A stretch of 64,000 nt of DNA from Blastococcus sp. CT_GayMR19 (lineage in GTDB: Bacteria > Actinomycetota > Actinomycetes > Mycobacteriales > Geodermatophilaceae): the NCBI RefSeq assembly GCF_004570385.1, contig NZ_SPQL01000012.1, positions 62,001 to 126,000 of the forward strand, written 5' to 3'. The notes under the pieces are model-generated. The model did not search any database and had not been told where the DNA came from. It saw only the letters and a program-made list of their open reading frames with translations. The number at the start of each line of letters is the position of its first letter. The first letter of the stretch is position 1. Of this stretch, positions 34,993 to 44,069 are shown one piece after another. A program made the position numbers and the translations under genes.

Positions 34993-35104
34993 CCGGCCGT
35001 CATCGGATCCCTCCCCCCGTGGTGGTGGAAAGGCCCGATGAGGCGTTTCTCATCAGCCGATCGTGTCAATCTTGGACCGGGCAGTTCTGACGAAATGGCC
35101 CGCC

Positions 35105-35112
35105 CGACCAAT
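35105..35112 (+). promoter_or_regulatory. CGACCAAT motif before the tyrosine-kinase gene
   Basis: CGACCAAT ends exactly 19 nt before the ATG. The same octamer ends 19 nt before the leader ORF of the polymerase (38940-38947), and its complement lies at 31572-31579. A GATGAG/CTCATC hairpin is just upstream (about 35037-35054). Confidence 0.35.
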
Positions 35113-35131
35113 TGTGGAAATCGGAGTGGTC

Positions 35132-36646
35132 ATGGAACCGAGGGCTGTGTGGTCCGCGCTGCGAATGCGCTGGCGGACGTCGGTTGCGGGGCTGCTCGTC
35201 GGGGCCGTGATCGCGGGGGCTATCTCCATTCTCCTGGGTCCCAGTTACACCTCGACCATGCAGTTCTTCGTGTCGACCGCCGATTCTGGGTCGATGTCCG
35301 ATGCATTTCAGGGAAATCAGTTCGCCCACCAGCGGGTGGCTTCCTACGCCGGTCTGGTCACCGGTGACACGCTGGCCACCCGGATCGTCGACTCGCTCGA
35401 CCTGGAGCTCTCGCCGGACGAGGTGGCCGCGAAGATCGAGGCGACGACGGTCACCGGCACGGTGCTGATCTACGTCTCCGTCACCGATTCGTCGCAGGAA
35501 CGGGCCGAGCGGATCGCCGCGGCGCTGGGCGAGGAGTTCCCCGCGCTCGTGGCCGACCTCGAGACGACGAGCGACACCGCGGGCACGCCGGTGAACGTCG
35601 AGTTCGCCGACCGGCCGGGCGCGGCGATCGCGCCGTCCCCCCCGCTCGCCGTCCGGAACATCGTCCTCGGCGCGCTGCTCGGGTTGCTGCTCGGTGCCGC
35701 CGTGTCCATCGGCCGGACCCTGCTGGACCGTTCGGTCACCGAGCCGGACGACGCCGAGGAGATCGCCGGCGCGCCGGTCATCGGCATCGTGTTCCACGAC
35801 GAGATGCTCCGGGACGGGCACACGATCGAGCGGGCCGAGAGCCGCACCGCGGAGCAGTACCGCCAGCTGGCCACCAGCCTCCAGTACCTCGACGTCGACG
35901 AGCCGCCCAAGGTCATCATGGTCTCGAGCGCCGTCCCGGCCGAGGGGAAGACCACCATGGTGGTCAACCTGGCGATCGCGCTGGCGGACGCCGGTCATCG
36001 GGTGACGATCGTCGAGGCCGACCTGCGTCGCCCGAAGGTCGTCGAGTACCTCGACCTGGTGAGCGGCGCGGGCGTCACCAATCTGCTGGCCGGCAGCGCC
36101 GAGGTCGAGGACGTCGCCCAGGTCGTCGGCGGGGGCGGCCTGCGGGTCATCGCCGCCGGTCCGACGCCGCCCAGTCCCAGCCGGCTGCTCGGCTCCAGCC
36201 AGATGGCCGTCCTGCTGGACAAGCTCCGCGGCGACAACGACTACGTCCTGGTCGACGCCGCGCCCCTGCTGCCCGTGGCCGATTCACGGGGGCTGGCCGC
36301 GCACGTCGACGGCGTCCTGCTGTCGGTTCGGCACGGGAACACGACCAAGGACCAGCTCGGCGAGGCGGCCCGTGCCCTCGAAGGGGTGGGAGCCACCACG
36401 CTCGGCGTCGTCCTCAACATGGTCCCGCCGCGCGGCGACCTCGCCGCCGCCCACGCCTACGGACTGGACTACGGTTACGGCGCCGGTCGTGAGGCGGACC
36501 CCGCACCGGAGGCGGAACCGGCGTCCGTGCCGGGGCACGCGGGGAGTCTTGAGTACCCGCGCGAGCCCGACTACCTGCGCGTGCCGGAGAACCTGCGTCG
36601 GCCGGAGTACGCGCGGGCGCCCGGGCTGACCGGCCGGGGCGACTGA
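35132..36646 (+). CDS. Wzc-type polysaccharide co-polymerase / BY tyrosine kinase
   Basis: The 504-residue protein fuses a Wzz chain-length domain to a cytoplasmic kinase. The Wzz part has transmembrane helices at about 18-36 and 190-210. The kinase has Walker A SSAVPAEGKTTM, Walker A' VTIVEADLRRP and Walker B YVLVDAAPLL. The C-terminal tail carries a tyrosine cluster (AYGLDYGYG, then EYP, DYL and EYA) for autophosphorylation. It sets polymer length with the phosphatase encoded next. The ATG at 35132 follows GGAG. The first 200 bp are less GC-rich than the rest. Confidence 0.92.
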   Translation: MEPRAVWSALRMRWRTSVAGLLVGAVIAGAISILLGPSYTSTMQFFVSTADSGSMSDAFQGNQFAHQRVASYAGLVTGDTLATRIVDSLDLELSPDEVAAKIEATTVTGTVLIYVSVTDSSQERAERIAAALGEEFPALVADLETTSDTAGTPVNVEFADRPGAAIAPSPPLAVRNIVLGALLGLLLGAAVSIGRTLLDRSVTEPDDAEEIAGAPVIGIVFHDEMLRDGHTIERAESRTAEQYRQLATSLQYLDVDEPPKVIMVSSAVPAEGKTTMVVNLAIALADAGHRVTIVEADLRRPKVVEYLDLVSGAGVTNLLAGSAEVEDVAQVVGGGGLRVIAAGPTPPSPSRLLGSSQMAVLLDKLRGDNDYVLVDAAPLLPVADSRGLAAHVDGVLLSVRHGNTTKDQLGEAARALEGVGATTLGVVLNMVPPRGDLAAAHAYGLDYGYGAGREADPAPEAEPASVPGHAGSLEYPREPDYLRVPENLRRPEYARAPGLTGRGD

Positions 36647-36648
36647 CC

Positions 36649-37293
36649 GTGCTCGGCCCGGCCCCGGACGCTCCCTTCACCGTCCTGCTGGTGTGCACCG
36701 GGAACATCTGCCGCTCCCCGCTGGCCGAACGGGTGGGCCGCGACCTCCTCGCCCGGATGCTCGGGAAGGACGCCGGCCTGGTGCAGATCGTCAGCGCGGG
36801 AACGCGCGCCGTCGTCGGCGCCCAGATGCACCCCGCCAGTGCGCGGGTGCTGGCCGAGCTCGGTGGGGACCCCTGTGGCTTCCGCGCGCGCCAGCTCACC
36901 GACGGGATGGCGGCCGGAGCCGACCTCACCCTCACGATGACCCGCGAGCACCGCCACCACGTGCTGGGTCGCGCTCCGCGGGCCATGTCGCGCACCTTCA
37001 CCCTCCGTGAGGCGGCCGGCCTGCTCGACCTGCCCGGCTCGGACGTGCGCCTCTCGGGTCCGTGCCCGGTGGAGAGGGCCCGGGCACTCGTGACGACGAT
37101 GGCGGCCGCCCGGTCCTGCCGTGCGGGGAGCGGTGCGGACGACGTCCTCGACCCGATCGGCCAGGACGACGTCGTGCACTCCCACGTGGGACAGCTCGTG
37201 GTCGACGCGCTCGTGCCCGTGCTGGAGCACCTCGCCGCCGCGCTCGCCGGCCGGGACGCCGCACGGCTCTCGGTCGACGCGCCCGGTCCGTGA
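36649..37293 (+). CDS. Low-molecular-weight protein tyrosine phosphatase (Wzb-like)
   Basis: The 214-residue protein has the P-loop LLVCTGNICRSPLAERVGRDLL (Cys nucleophile in VCTGNICRS) and a C-terminal acid region DDVLDPIGQDD, the general-acid Asp being in DP. It would dephosphorylate the Wzc-type kinase. It starts 2 bp after the kinase stop, and its own stop shares one base with the next gene's ATG (TGATG). It is longer than the usual 150 residues because of an insertion before DDVLDP. Confidence 0.9.
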   Translation: MLGPAPDAPFTVLLVCTGNICRSPLAERVGRDLLARMLGKDAGLVQIVSAGTRAVVGAQMHPASARVLAELGGDPCGFRARQLTDGMAAGADLTLTMTREHRHHVLGRAPRAMSRTFTLREAAGLLDLPGSDVRLSGPCPVERARALVTTMAAARSCRAGSGADDVLDPIGQDDVVHSHVGQLVVDALVPVLEHLAAALAGRDAARLSVDAPGP

Positions 37294-38849
37294 TGCCGGG
37301 GTCCGACGGGGATCCCCGGACGCCGGCTCCCGAGGCGGAGCCGCCCCCGCCGGGGACCCGCAGCCGGCTCGGCCGCCGCGGATTCGTCGCCACGATGCTC
37401 GCCGGGACGGCGCTGAGCGCGGCTGCGGCCGGACATGCGCTGCCGGGCCGGGACGCCCAGGCGGCGCAGTCGGCGCCACCGGCCGGGCAAACGGTCCTCG
37501 CCGGGAAGGGCATCGACCCCTCCGGTGCCGGCGACAGCACGGCCGCCCTCCAGTCGCTCATCGACGAGGCGCCCGAGGGTGCCTCGCTGTGGCTGCCCGC
37601 CGGCCTCTACCGGGTCGACGGCCTGGTGCTCCGTCTGCGGCAGTCGCTCGCCGGCCCACCGGCGCGCAGCTACACCCGCAGCCCGCGCAGCGGGGCGCGG
37701 CTGCAGGCGCGGCTGGCCGGCCAGACGGTGCCGGTGCTGGTCGTCGGCGAACTGGGTCAGCTGGCCGACATCTCGGTCGAGGGGAACGGCCGGCGTCAGC
37801 CGGCGGTGCAGCCGGCCGGCTACGGCGCCGTCCTGCAGCGCGTCACCATGCTCGAGGGTTCCGTCGGTTACGCCGCGAACTACGCGAGCGGCAGCCTGCT
37901 GGCCGACTGCATGGTGCACGAGAACGGCGTCGGCATCGCCGACCTCGTCGACTCGATGGTCCGCACGTGCGTCATCAACGCCAACAGCGGGGACGGGATC
38001 AGGCTGGGACCCGGCGCCAACGACAACATGCTCGTGGGCAACAAGGTGGAGTGGAACGACGGGCACGGCATCCAGGCCGACCGGGCGCTGCACAACGTGG
38101 TCATCGGCGGGATCCTCGACCGCAACGGGAGGACCGGGGCCCGGCTGGTCGAGTGCTCGCACACCACGGTCGTGGGCAGCGTCTTCCGGCGCAACGGGCG
38201 GCTCTCGAAGGGCGTGCCCGACGACGACTGCCACCTCTACCAGCGGGACTGCGCGGGCCTGGTGGTCACCGGGATCGCCACGAACTCCGGACCGGACGAC
38301 GACGACGTCAGCGGCTACGCGTCGCCCGCCGTCGCCATCCGGGACGAGGGCGGCGCCGGCGTCAGCCTCACCGGGAACGACCTCACGGGCCGGACGTCGG
38401 CGGTGGCGATCGCGAGCGGGGCGGGCGGCACCGGCCGGAGTTCCCTGCTGAACCTCGGCGTCGCCGGCGTCCAGAGCGCCTCGGGCACGCGGGTGCGGAT
38501 CGGGGCGGTCGATCTCCGGCTGAGCGCCGGGGAGTCCGGATCAGCGGTGTTCGAGCTGGGTGCGGCCGGGCGGGAGGTGCCGGGGACGTCGTACCGGCTG
38601 CATCTGGTGTCGAGGGACATCGGCACCCGGGCACGGGGGGTCGGGGAGGCCGTGCTCCTCGTCTTCCGGGACCGCGGGGACGCCGAGGTCGCGATCGGCG
38701 CCGTGGACAACCGGATCGGCGACGGGTTCGGGACCGCGGACAGGCCTTACCGCGTGGGTGCGGCCGTCAGTGCCGACGGCGCGCAGCTCACGGTCGCCGT
38801 CGCCAATGCGAGCGACCGCGCCGTGCAGATCGGACTGGAACTGATGTGA
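37293..38849 (+). CDS. Tat-exported parallel beta-helix protein
   Basis: The 518-residue protein has a twin-arginine signal (SRLGRRGFVATMLAGTAL, then Ala-rich to about residue 58). The Pro/Gly-rich region is followed by GKGIDPSGAGDSTAALQSLID, as in pectate-lyase-like folds, and then by parallel beta-helix coils (DGIRLGPGANDNMLVGNKV, DGHGIQADRALHNVVIGG and later coils). It could trim, cleave or modify the exported polysaccharide. No catalytic residues could be assigned. Its ATG overlaps the phosphatase stop, so it is part of the same operon. Confidence 0.84.
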   Translation: MPGSDGDPRTPAPEAEPPPPGTRSRLGRRGFVATMLAGTALSAAAAGHALPGRDAQAAQSAPPAGQTVLAGKGIDPSGAGDSTAALQSLIDEAPEGASLWLPAGLYRVDGLVLRLRQSLAGPPARSYTRSPRSGARLQARLAGQTVPVLVVGELGQLADISVEGNGRRQPAVQPAGYGAVLQRVTMLEGSVGYAANYASGSLLADCMVHENGVGIADLVDSMVRTCVINANSGDGIRLGPGANDNMLVGNKVEWNDGHGIQADRALHNVVIGGILDRNGRTGARLVECSHTTVVGSVFRRNGRLSKGVPDDDCHLYQRDCAGLVVTGIATNSGPDDDDVSGYASPAVAIRDEGGAGVSLTGNDLTGRTSAVAIASGAGGTGRSSLLNLGVAGVQSASGTRVRIGAVDLRLSAGESGSAVFELGAAGREVPGTSYRLHLVSRDIGTRARGVGEAVLLVFRDRGDAEVAIGAVDNRIGDGFGTADRPYRVGAAVSADGAQLTVAVANASDRAVQIGLELM

Positions 38850-38966
38850 TCGAGGCCCCGGGCGAATAGGCGGAAGAACTCCCCAATGAGTGAGAATGCC
38901 GCCGTGGACCATTTCGATCGCCTATTCTATTGACGAGTACGACCAATCCGATCGAGGGACCCCACT

Positions 38967-39083
38967 GTGCGCACCACGCCCCGCCCCGTCCGTCGTGCTC
39001 CCGGCTCGCCGGGCCGGCGACGTTCCGGGCACGCCGGTGGGGACACCGGGCCGTCGTGGCGCCACTGCGGAGCCGACGCGTGA
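38967..39083 (+). CDS. 38-codon leader ORF overlapping the polymerase gene
   Basis: The GTG at 38967, with GAGGGA upstream, opens a 38-codon frame (MRTTPRPVRRAPGSPG at the start) that is Arg/Pro/Gly-rich. Its TGA (39081-39083) overlaps the chosen GTG of the polymerase gene as GTGA. TATTCT at 38923-38928 is a plausible -10 box just before it. The architecture mirrors the 45-codon ORF at 31609. The peptide has no recognised family. Confidence 0.4.
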   Translation: MRTTPRPVRRAPGSPGRRRSGHAGGDTGPSWRHCGADA

Positions 39084-40378
39084 GGGCCGCACGTCCGGAA
39101 ATCGAGGTCCGAGCAGCCGACGTCCCGACCGGAAGCGCGCCGAAGCCGCAGGTGAGCGGCACTGAGCGCATCCTGTACGGAACACTGGGCATCCTGGCGG
39201 TGACGGGTCTCGTCGCCCCGGACCGGTTCAACCTGGCCCCGGCGGACCGGCTCGTGGAGGTCGCCTTCCTGGCCGCGACCGTGCTGCTGGCCCGCAGGGT
39301 GGGCTCCTGGTTCGTGCTGGTGCCGGCCGGCCTCTACGTCTTCCTGAAGACCCTGCTGCTGGTGCTCTACGGCTCGGCCAGCCTCCCCGACTTCCTGCTG
39401 GCGCACAAGGCTTTCATCTATCTCGCCGCGCTCGCCTTCTTCGTGGGCAGATCGGTATTCTACGGTCGGCGACTGGCGCAGTTCACCACTTTTCTCGTCG
39501 CGGTGTTCCTGGCCAAGTACGGCTATTCGATCGCGCTGGGCCTCGCGGACCGCCCCGGCATCTACCTCGAGAACAACTTCGAACTGATCCTGCTCATGGG
39601 CCTGGTCTACCTGGCCTATCCCTACCTGGGCGCCCGACGGGACTGGGTCTTCGCCGCTCTCGCGATCACGGTGCTCATCTCCGGTTCCCGGAGCGCCGCG
39701 CTGGGCCTGGTGTGCGTGTACCTGTTCCGCTACGTGAAGACCAGCAACCGGACGTGGCCGCTGCACGTCGCCGGCGTCGCCGTCGTCAGTCATGCGGTCC
39801 TCGCGCTGTTCAGCGCCCGGGCCGAGCAGGACGGCACCCAACTCGACCGGCTGGTCTTCTTCCAGACGTTCCTCGCCGAGGTCCGGGACTGGCCGCTGTG
39901 GCAGTTCCTCACCGGAGCCTTCCCGCTCACCCCCCTCTCGCCGGGGGCGTGCGGCAGCCTGTCGTTCTACGTCGAGCTGTTCAGCAAGACCGATCCGGGG
40001 GTCTGCTACTCGGTCATCTTCCACTCCTTCCTCATGCGCGCGGTCTTCGATCACGGACTGATCGGTCTGGGGCTCCTCTACGGGCTGCTCTGGTGGGGCC
40101 TGCGCCGCTCGGGAACCCCGGCGCGGGACGCGCTGGCGCTGCTGGGCGTGATCACCCTCAGCGCCCTCTCCGTCTCGGCGTTCAACAGCGTCTTCGCCAC
40201 GATCGTGCTGGCGCTCGCCATGGGTCTGGACCGGCGTTCGGCACCTGACGCGGACGACGGCCCCGGGGTCGACGCGACGTCCGTTACGCGCTCCCGCAGG
40301 AACCGGGACCTCCGGACGGGTCCCGTCGGACGGGTCCGCCCCGGTCGGGGACGGCGCCCCGTCGGTACCCCCGTCTAG
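39080..40378 (+). CDS. Wzy-like O-antigen/polysaccharide polymerase
   Basis: From the GTG at 39080 the product is 432 residues with about ten transmembrane helices and a large periplasmic-type loop (FQTFLAEVRDWPLWQF ... SLSFYVELFSKTDPGVCYS). ALAITVLISGSRSAALGLV resembles the Wzy_C region. It would join lipid-linked repeat units. The frame is open back to 38930 and later GTGs exist (39152), so the start is uncertain. GGAG lies 8 nt before 39080 and a leader ORF overlaps it. The last 60 residues are a basic, disordered tail. Confidence 0.8.
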   Translation: MRAARPEIEVRAADVPTGSAPKPQVSGTERILYGTLGILAVTGLVAPDRFNLAPADRLVEVAFLAATVLLARRVGSWFVLVPAGLYVFLKTLLLVLYGSASLPDFLLAHKAFIYLAALAFFVGRSVFYGRRLAQFTTFLVAVFLAKYGYSIALGLADRPGIYLENNFELILLMGLVYLAYPYLGARRDWVFAALAITVLISGSRSAALGLVCVYLFRYVKTSNRTWPLHVAGVAVVSHAVLALFSARAEQDGTQLDRLVFFQTFLAEVRDWPLWQFLTGAFPLTPLSPGACGSLSFYVELFSKTDPGVCYSVIFHSFLMRAVFDHGLIGLGLLYGLLWWGLRRSGTPARDALALLGVITLSALSVSAFNSVFATIVLALAMGLDRRSAPDADDGPGVDATSVTRSRRNRDLRTGPVGRVRPGRGRRPVGTPV

Positions 40379-40445
40379 CCTGGACGACGGCCCACGCGCG
40401 CATCCGGCGCGCCGTGCGTGGCCGTAGAACCAGGAGTGCTCAACC

Positions 40446-43400
40446 GTGACGCTGCGCGGCGTGCTCGACGTCGTCCTCACCGATCCCGGCATGGCGCGCG
40501 TGGTGGGGTCGGCCGGCAACGCGGCGCTCGCCGTCACCGCCCCGCCGCCCGTCCAGCCGCTGGTGGCCGCCGCGCTGGCGGCGGCCGAGCCGGGCGCCGG
40601 GGTCCCGGTCCTCGTCGTCACCGCCGGCGAGCGGGACGCCGATCAGGTCGCCGACCTGCTCCGCTGCTTCCTTCCCGACCGGCGGGTCGAGACCTTCCCG
40701 GCCTGGGAGACGCTGCCCCACGAGCGGCTCAGCCCCCGGGCCGACACGGTCGGGCGCCGGCTGGCCGTGCTGCGCGACCTGACCCATCCCGGCGAGAACG
40801 GCACGATCGACGTCCTCGTCGCCCCGGTCCGCAGCGTGCTGCAGCCGCTGGCACCGGGCCTGGGTGACCTGGTCCCGGTCGAGCTGCGGCCGGGGACGGA
40901 GGCCGATCTCGAGGACGTCGCCCGGGCCCTCGTCGACGCCGCCTACACCCGTGTCGAGCTGGTGGAGAAGCGCGGCGAGTTCGCCGTTCGCGGTGGGCTG
41001 CTCGACGTCTTCCCGCCCACCGAGCCGCACCCCGTCCGCGTCGAGTTCTGGGGCGACGAGGTCGACGAGCTGCGCTACTTCTCCGCCGCCGACCAGCGGT
41101 CGCTGGACGAGCGCCCGGAGCGGCTCTGGGCCCCGCCGTGCCGCGAGCTCCTGCTGACCCCGGAGGTGCGCGAGCGGGCGGCCGAGCTCGCTCATCGGCA
41201 CCCCGAACTGCTGGAGATCCTGGGCAAGCTGGCCGAGGGCATCGCGGTTGAGGGCATGGAGTCGCTGATCCCGGTGCTCGCCGACGGCGACATGCAGCTG
41301 CTCACCGACCTCGTCGCCCGCGGCACGCACGTGCTGGTCTGCGACCCCGAGCGGGTGCGCAGCCGGGCCGCCGACCTGGTGCGCACCGCCGAGGAGTTCC
41401 TCGCCGCGTCCTGGTCCACGGCGGCGGAGGCCGGGCAGGCGCCGATCGATCTCGGGGCGTCGTCCTTCCGGGACCTGGCCGAGGTCGAGACCGCCGCGCG
41501 GATGCGGGGGCTGCCCTGGTGGACGACGGGCAGCTTCACCGTCCGGGCCGAGGACGACGACGACCACGTCACCCTCGACGCGACGACGGTCGACCGCTTC
41601 TCCGGCGACGTCCCCCGCGCCATCGACCAGGTACGCACCTGGTCCCGCGACGGCTGGCGGGTGGTCGTGACCTTCGCCGGGCCCGGCCCCGCGCAGCGCG
41701 CCGCCGATCAGTTCGCCGAGGCCGACCTCGGCGTGCGCCTCGTGCCCGACATCGCCGGCACGCCGGACGCCGGTCTGGCGCACGTCACCCAGGGCGGCCT
41801 GGAATCCGGGTTCGCGTTCCCCGGCGTCGGGCTCGCCCTGCTGACCGAGCACGACCTCACCGGGCAGCGCGGCACGAACATGCGCGACGCGGCCAAGATG
41901 CCCGCGCGCCGGCGCAACGCCGTCGACCTGGTGCAGCTGCAGCCGGGGGACCTCGTCGTGCACGAGCAGCACGGCATCGGCCGCTATCTGGAGATGATCA
42001 GCCGGACGGTCAACGGCGGACAGCGCGACTACCTGATCGTCGAGTACGCCCCGTCGCGAAGGAATCAGCCGCCGGACCGGCTCTTCGTCCCCACCGACGC
42101 CCTCGACCAGCTGACCCGCTACGTCGGCGGCGAGGCCCCGGCGCTGTCGAAGCTCGGCGGCGCCGACTGGAAGAACACGAAGAGCAAGGCGCGCAAGGCG
42201 GTCAAGCAGATCGCCGCCGAGCTGATCCGGCTCTACTCGGCGCGGATGGCGAGCAAGGGGCACGCGTATGGGCCCGACACGGTCTGGCAGCGCGAGCTCG
42301 AGGACGCGTTCCCGTTCCAGGAGACGCCCGACCAGCTCGGCGCGATCGACGAGGTCAAGGCCGACATGATGCTGCCGGTCCCGATGGACCGGATCATCTG
42401 CGGGGACGTCGGCTACGGGAAGACCGAGATCGCGATCCGGGCGGCGTTCAAGGCCGTGCAGGACGGCAAGCAGGTCGCCGTCCTGGTGCCGACGACGCTG
42501 CTGGCCAACCAGCACTTCAAGACCTTCTCCGAGCGCTTCGCCCAGTTCCCGGTGACCGTCGGCGTCCTGTCGCGGTTCCAGTCGAAGACCGAGAGCGACG
42601 AGGTCGTCCGCAAGCTCGCCGCGGGGGAGATCGACGTGCTCGTCGGCACCCACCGGCTGCTGCAGCCGACCACCCGGTTCAAGGACCTCGGGCTGGTGAT
42701 CGTCGACGAGGAGCAGCGGTTCGGCGTCGAGCACAAAGAGTACCTGAAGTCGATGCGGACGGCGGTCGACGTGCTGTCGATGTCGGCCACCCCGATCCCG
42801 CGCACGCTGGAGATGAGCCTGACCGGCATCCGCGAGATGTCGACGATCCTCACCCCGCCCGAGGAGCGGCACCCGGTGCTGACCTACGTCGGCGCGTGGG
42901 AGGACAAGCAGATGGCCGCGGCGATCCGGCGCGAGCTGCTGCGCGACGGGCAGGTCTTCGTCATCCACAACCGGGTGCAGTCCATCGACAAGGCGGCCGC
43001 GAAGATCCGGAACCTCGTGCCGGAGGCGCGCGTCGCCGTCGGCCACGGGCAGATGAAGGAGCACGAGCTCGAGCGGATCATGGTCGGCTTCTGGGAGAAG
43101 GAGTACGACGTCCTGGTCGCGACGACGATCGTGGAGTCGGGCCTGGACATCCCGAACGCCAACACCCTGATCGTCGACCGCGCGGACACCTTCGGGCTCT
43201 CCCAGCTGCACCAGATCCGGGGCCGGGTCGGCCGGGGCCGGGAGCGGGCCTACGCGTACTTCACCTACGACCCCACGCGGCCGCTGACCGAGACGTCGGT
43301 CGACCGGCTGACCACGATCGCGCACAACACCGACCTCGGTGCCGGCATGGCCGTGGCGATGAAGGACCTCGAGATCCGCGGCTCGGGCAACCTGCTCGGG

Positions 43401-43988
43401 GGCGAGCAGTCCGGGCACATCGCCGGGGTCGGCTTCGACCTCTACGTCCGGCTGGTCGGCGAGGCGGTCGCCGACTACCGCTCGCAGGCCACCGGGGAGG
43501 CGCCGGCGGTCGAGCCGGCCGACGTCCGCGTCGACCTGCCCGTGGACGCGCACCTGCCGCACGACTACATCCCGGGGGAGCGCCTGCGGATGGAGGCCTA
43601 CCGCAAGGTCGCCTCGGTCCACGACGACGACCAGGCGCAGGCGGTGCTCGACGAGCTCACCGACCGCTACGGCGCCCCGCCGGCCCCGGTGCTCAACCTG
43701 CTGGCGGTGGCCCGGTTCCGGGCCGCGATGCGCGCGCTCGGCGTCACCGACGTGTCGCTGCAGGGCCGCGCGATCCGCGTCGGCCCGGTGGCGCTGCGGG
43801 AGTCGCAGCAGATGCGGCTGGCGCGGCTCGCCGACGGCGCCTCGTACAAGGCCGCCGTGGAGACGATCGTGCTCAAGGTGCCGGTCGGCGCGGACCGGCG
43901 CACGCCGCTCCGGGACGTCGCCCTGCTCGAGAACCTGCACTCGGTCCTGCGCGCGGTGATCGAGCAGCCGGTTGCCGCCGCCTCGTAG
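40446..43988 (+). CDS. mfd: Transcription-repair coupling factor
   Basis: The 1180-residue protein removes stalled RNA polymerase and recruits UvrA. The N-terminal UvrB-like region has WETLPHERLSPRADTVGRR. A CarD-like RNA polymerase-interaction domain (LQPGDLVVHEQHGIGRYLEM) lies at about 490-570. The RecG-like motor has GDVGYGKTEIAIRAAF, VDEEQRFGVEHKE, TTIVESGLDIPNANTLIVDRA and QIRGRVGRGRERAYAYF. The C-terminal TRCF domain is present. It follows the polysaccharide locus and restores conserved gene order. The GTG follows AGGAG with long spacing. Confidence 0.97.
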   Translation: MTLRGVLDVVLTDPGMARVVGSAGNAALAVTAPPPVQPLVAAALAAAEPGAGVPVLVVTAGERDADQVADLLRCFLPDRRVETFPAWETLPHERLSPRADTVGRRLAVLRDLTHPGENGTIDVLVAPVRSVLQPLAPGLGDLVPVELRPGTEADLEDVARALVDAAYTRVELVEKRGEFAVRGGLLDVFPPTEPHPVRVEFWGDEVDELRYFSAADQRSLDERPERLWAPPCRELLLTPEVRERAAELAHRHPELLEILGKLAEGIAVEGMESLIPVLADGDMQLLTDLVARGTHVLVCDPERVRSRAADLVRTAEEFLAASWSTAAEAGQAPIDLGASSFRDLAEVETAARMRGLPWWTTGSFTVRAEDDDDHVTLDATTVDRFSGDVPRAIDQVRTWSRDGWRVVVTFAGPGPAQRAADQFAEADLGVRLVPDIAGTPDAGLAHVTQGGLESGFAFPGVGLALLTEHDLTGQRGTNMRDAAKMPARRRNAVDLVQLQPGDLVVHEQHGIGRYLEMISRTVNGGQRDYLIVEYAPSRRNQPPDRLFVPTDALDQLTRYVGGEAPALSKLGGADWKNTKSKARKAVKQIAAELIRLYSARMASKGHAYGPDTVWQRELEDAFPFQETPDQLGAIDEVKADMMLPVPMDRIICGDVGYGKTEIAIRAAFKAVQDGKQVAVLVPTTLLANQHFKTFSERFAQFPVTVGVLSRFQSKTESDEVVRKLAAGEIDVLVGTHRLLQPTTRFKDLGLVIVDEEQRFGVEHKEYLKSMRTAVDVLSMSATPIPRTLEMSLTGIREMSTILTPPEERHPVLTYVGAWEDKQMAAAIRRELLRDGQVFVIHNRVQSIDKAAAKIRNLVPEARVAVGHGQMKEHELERIMVGFWEKEYDVLVATTIVESGLDIPNANTLIVDRADTFGLSQLHQIRGRVGRGRERAYAYFTYDPTRPLTETSVDRLTTIAHNTDLGAGMAVAMKDLEIRGSGNLLGGEQSGHIAGVGFDLYVRLVGEAVADYRSQATGEAPAVEPADVRVDLPVDAHLPHDYIPGERLRMEAYRKVASVHDDDQAQAVLDELTDRYGAPPAPVLNLLAVARFRAAMRALGVTDVSLQGRAIRVGPVALRESQQMRLARLADGASYKAAVETIVLKVPVGADRRTPLRDVALLENLHSVLRAVIEQPVAAAS

Positions 43989-44069
43989 GGGCCATCGTCG
44001 CGCTTTCGGCCCCTGGGTCGGCCGCGCCCCTGCGTCGTGGGTCACCGCGCGTGTGGGAGTCTCGCGGGC

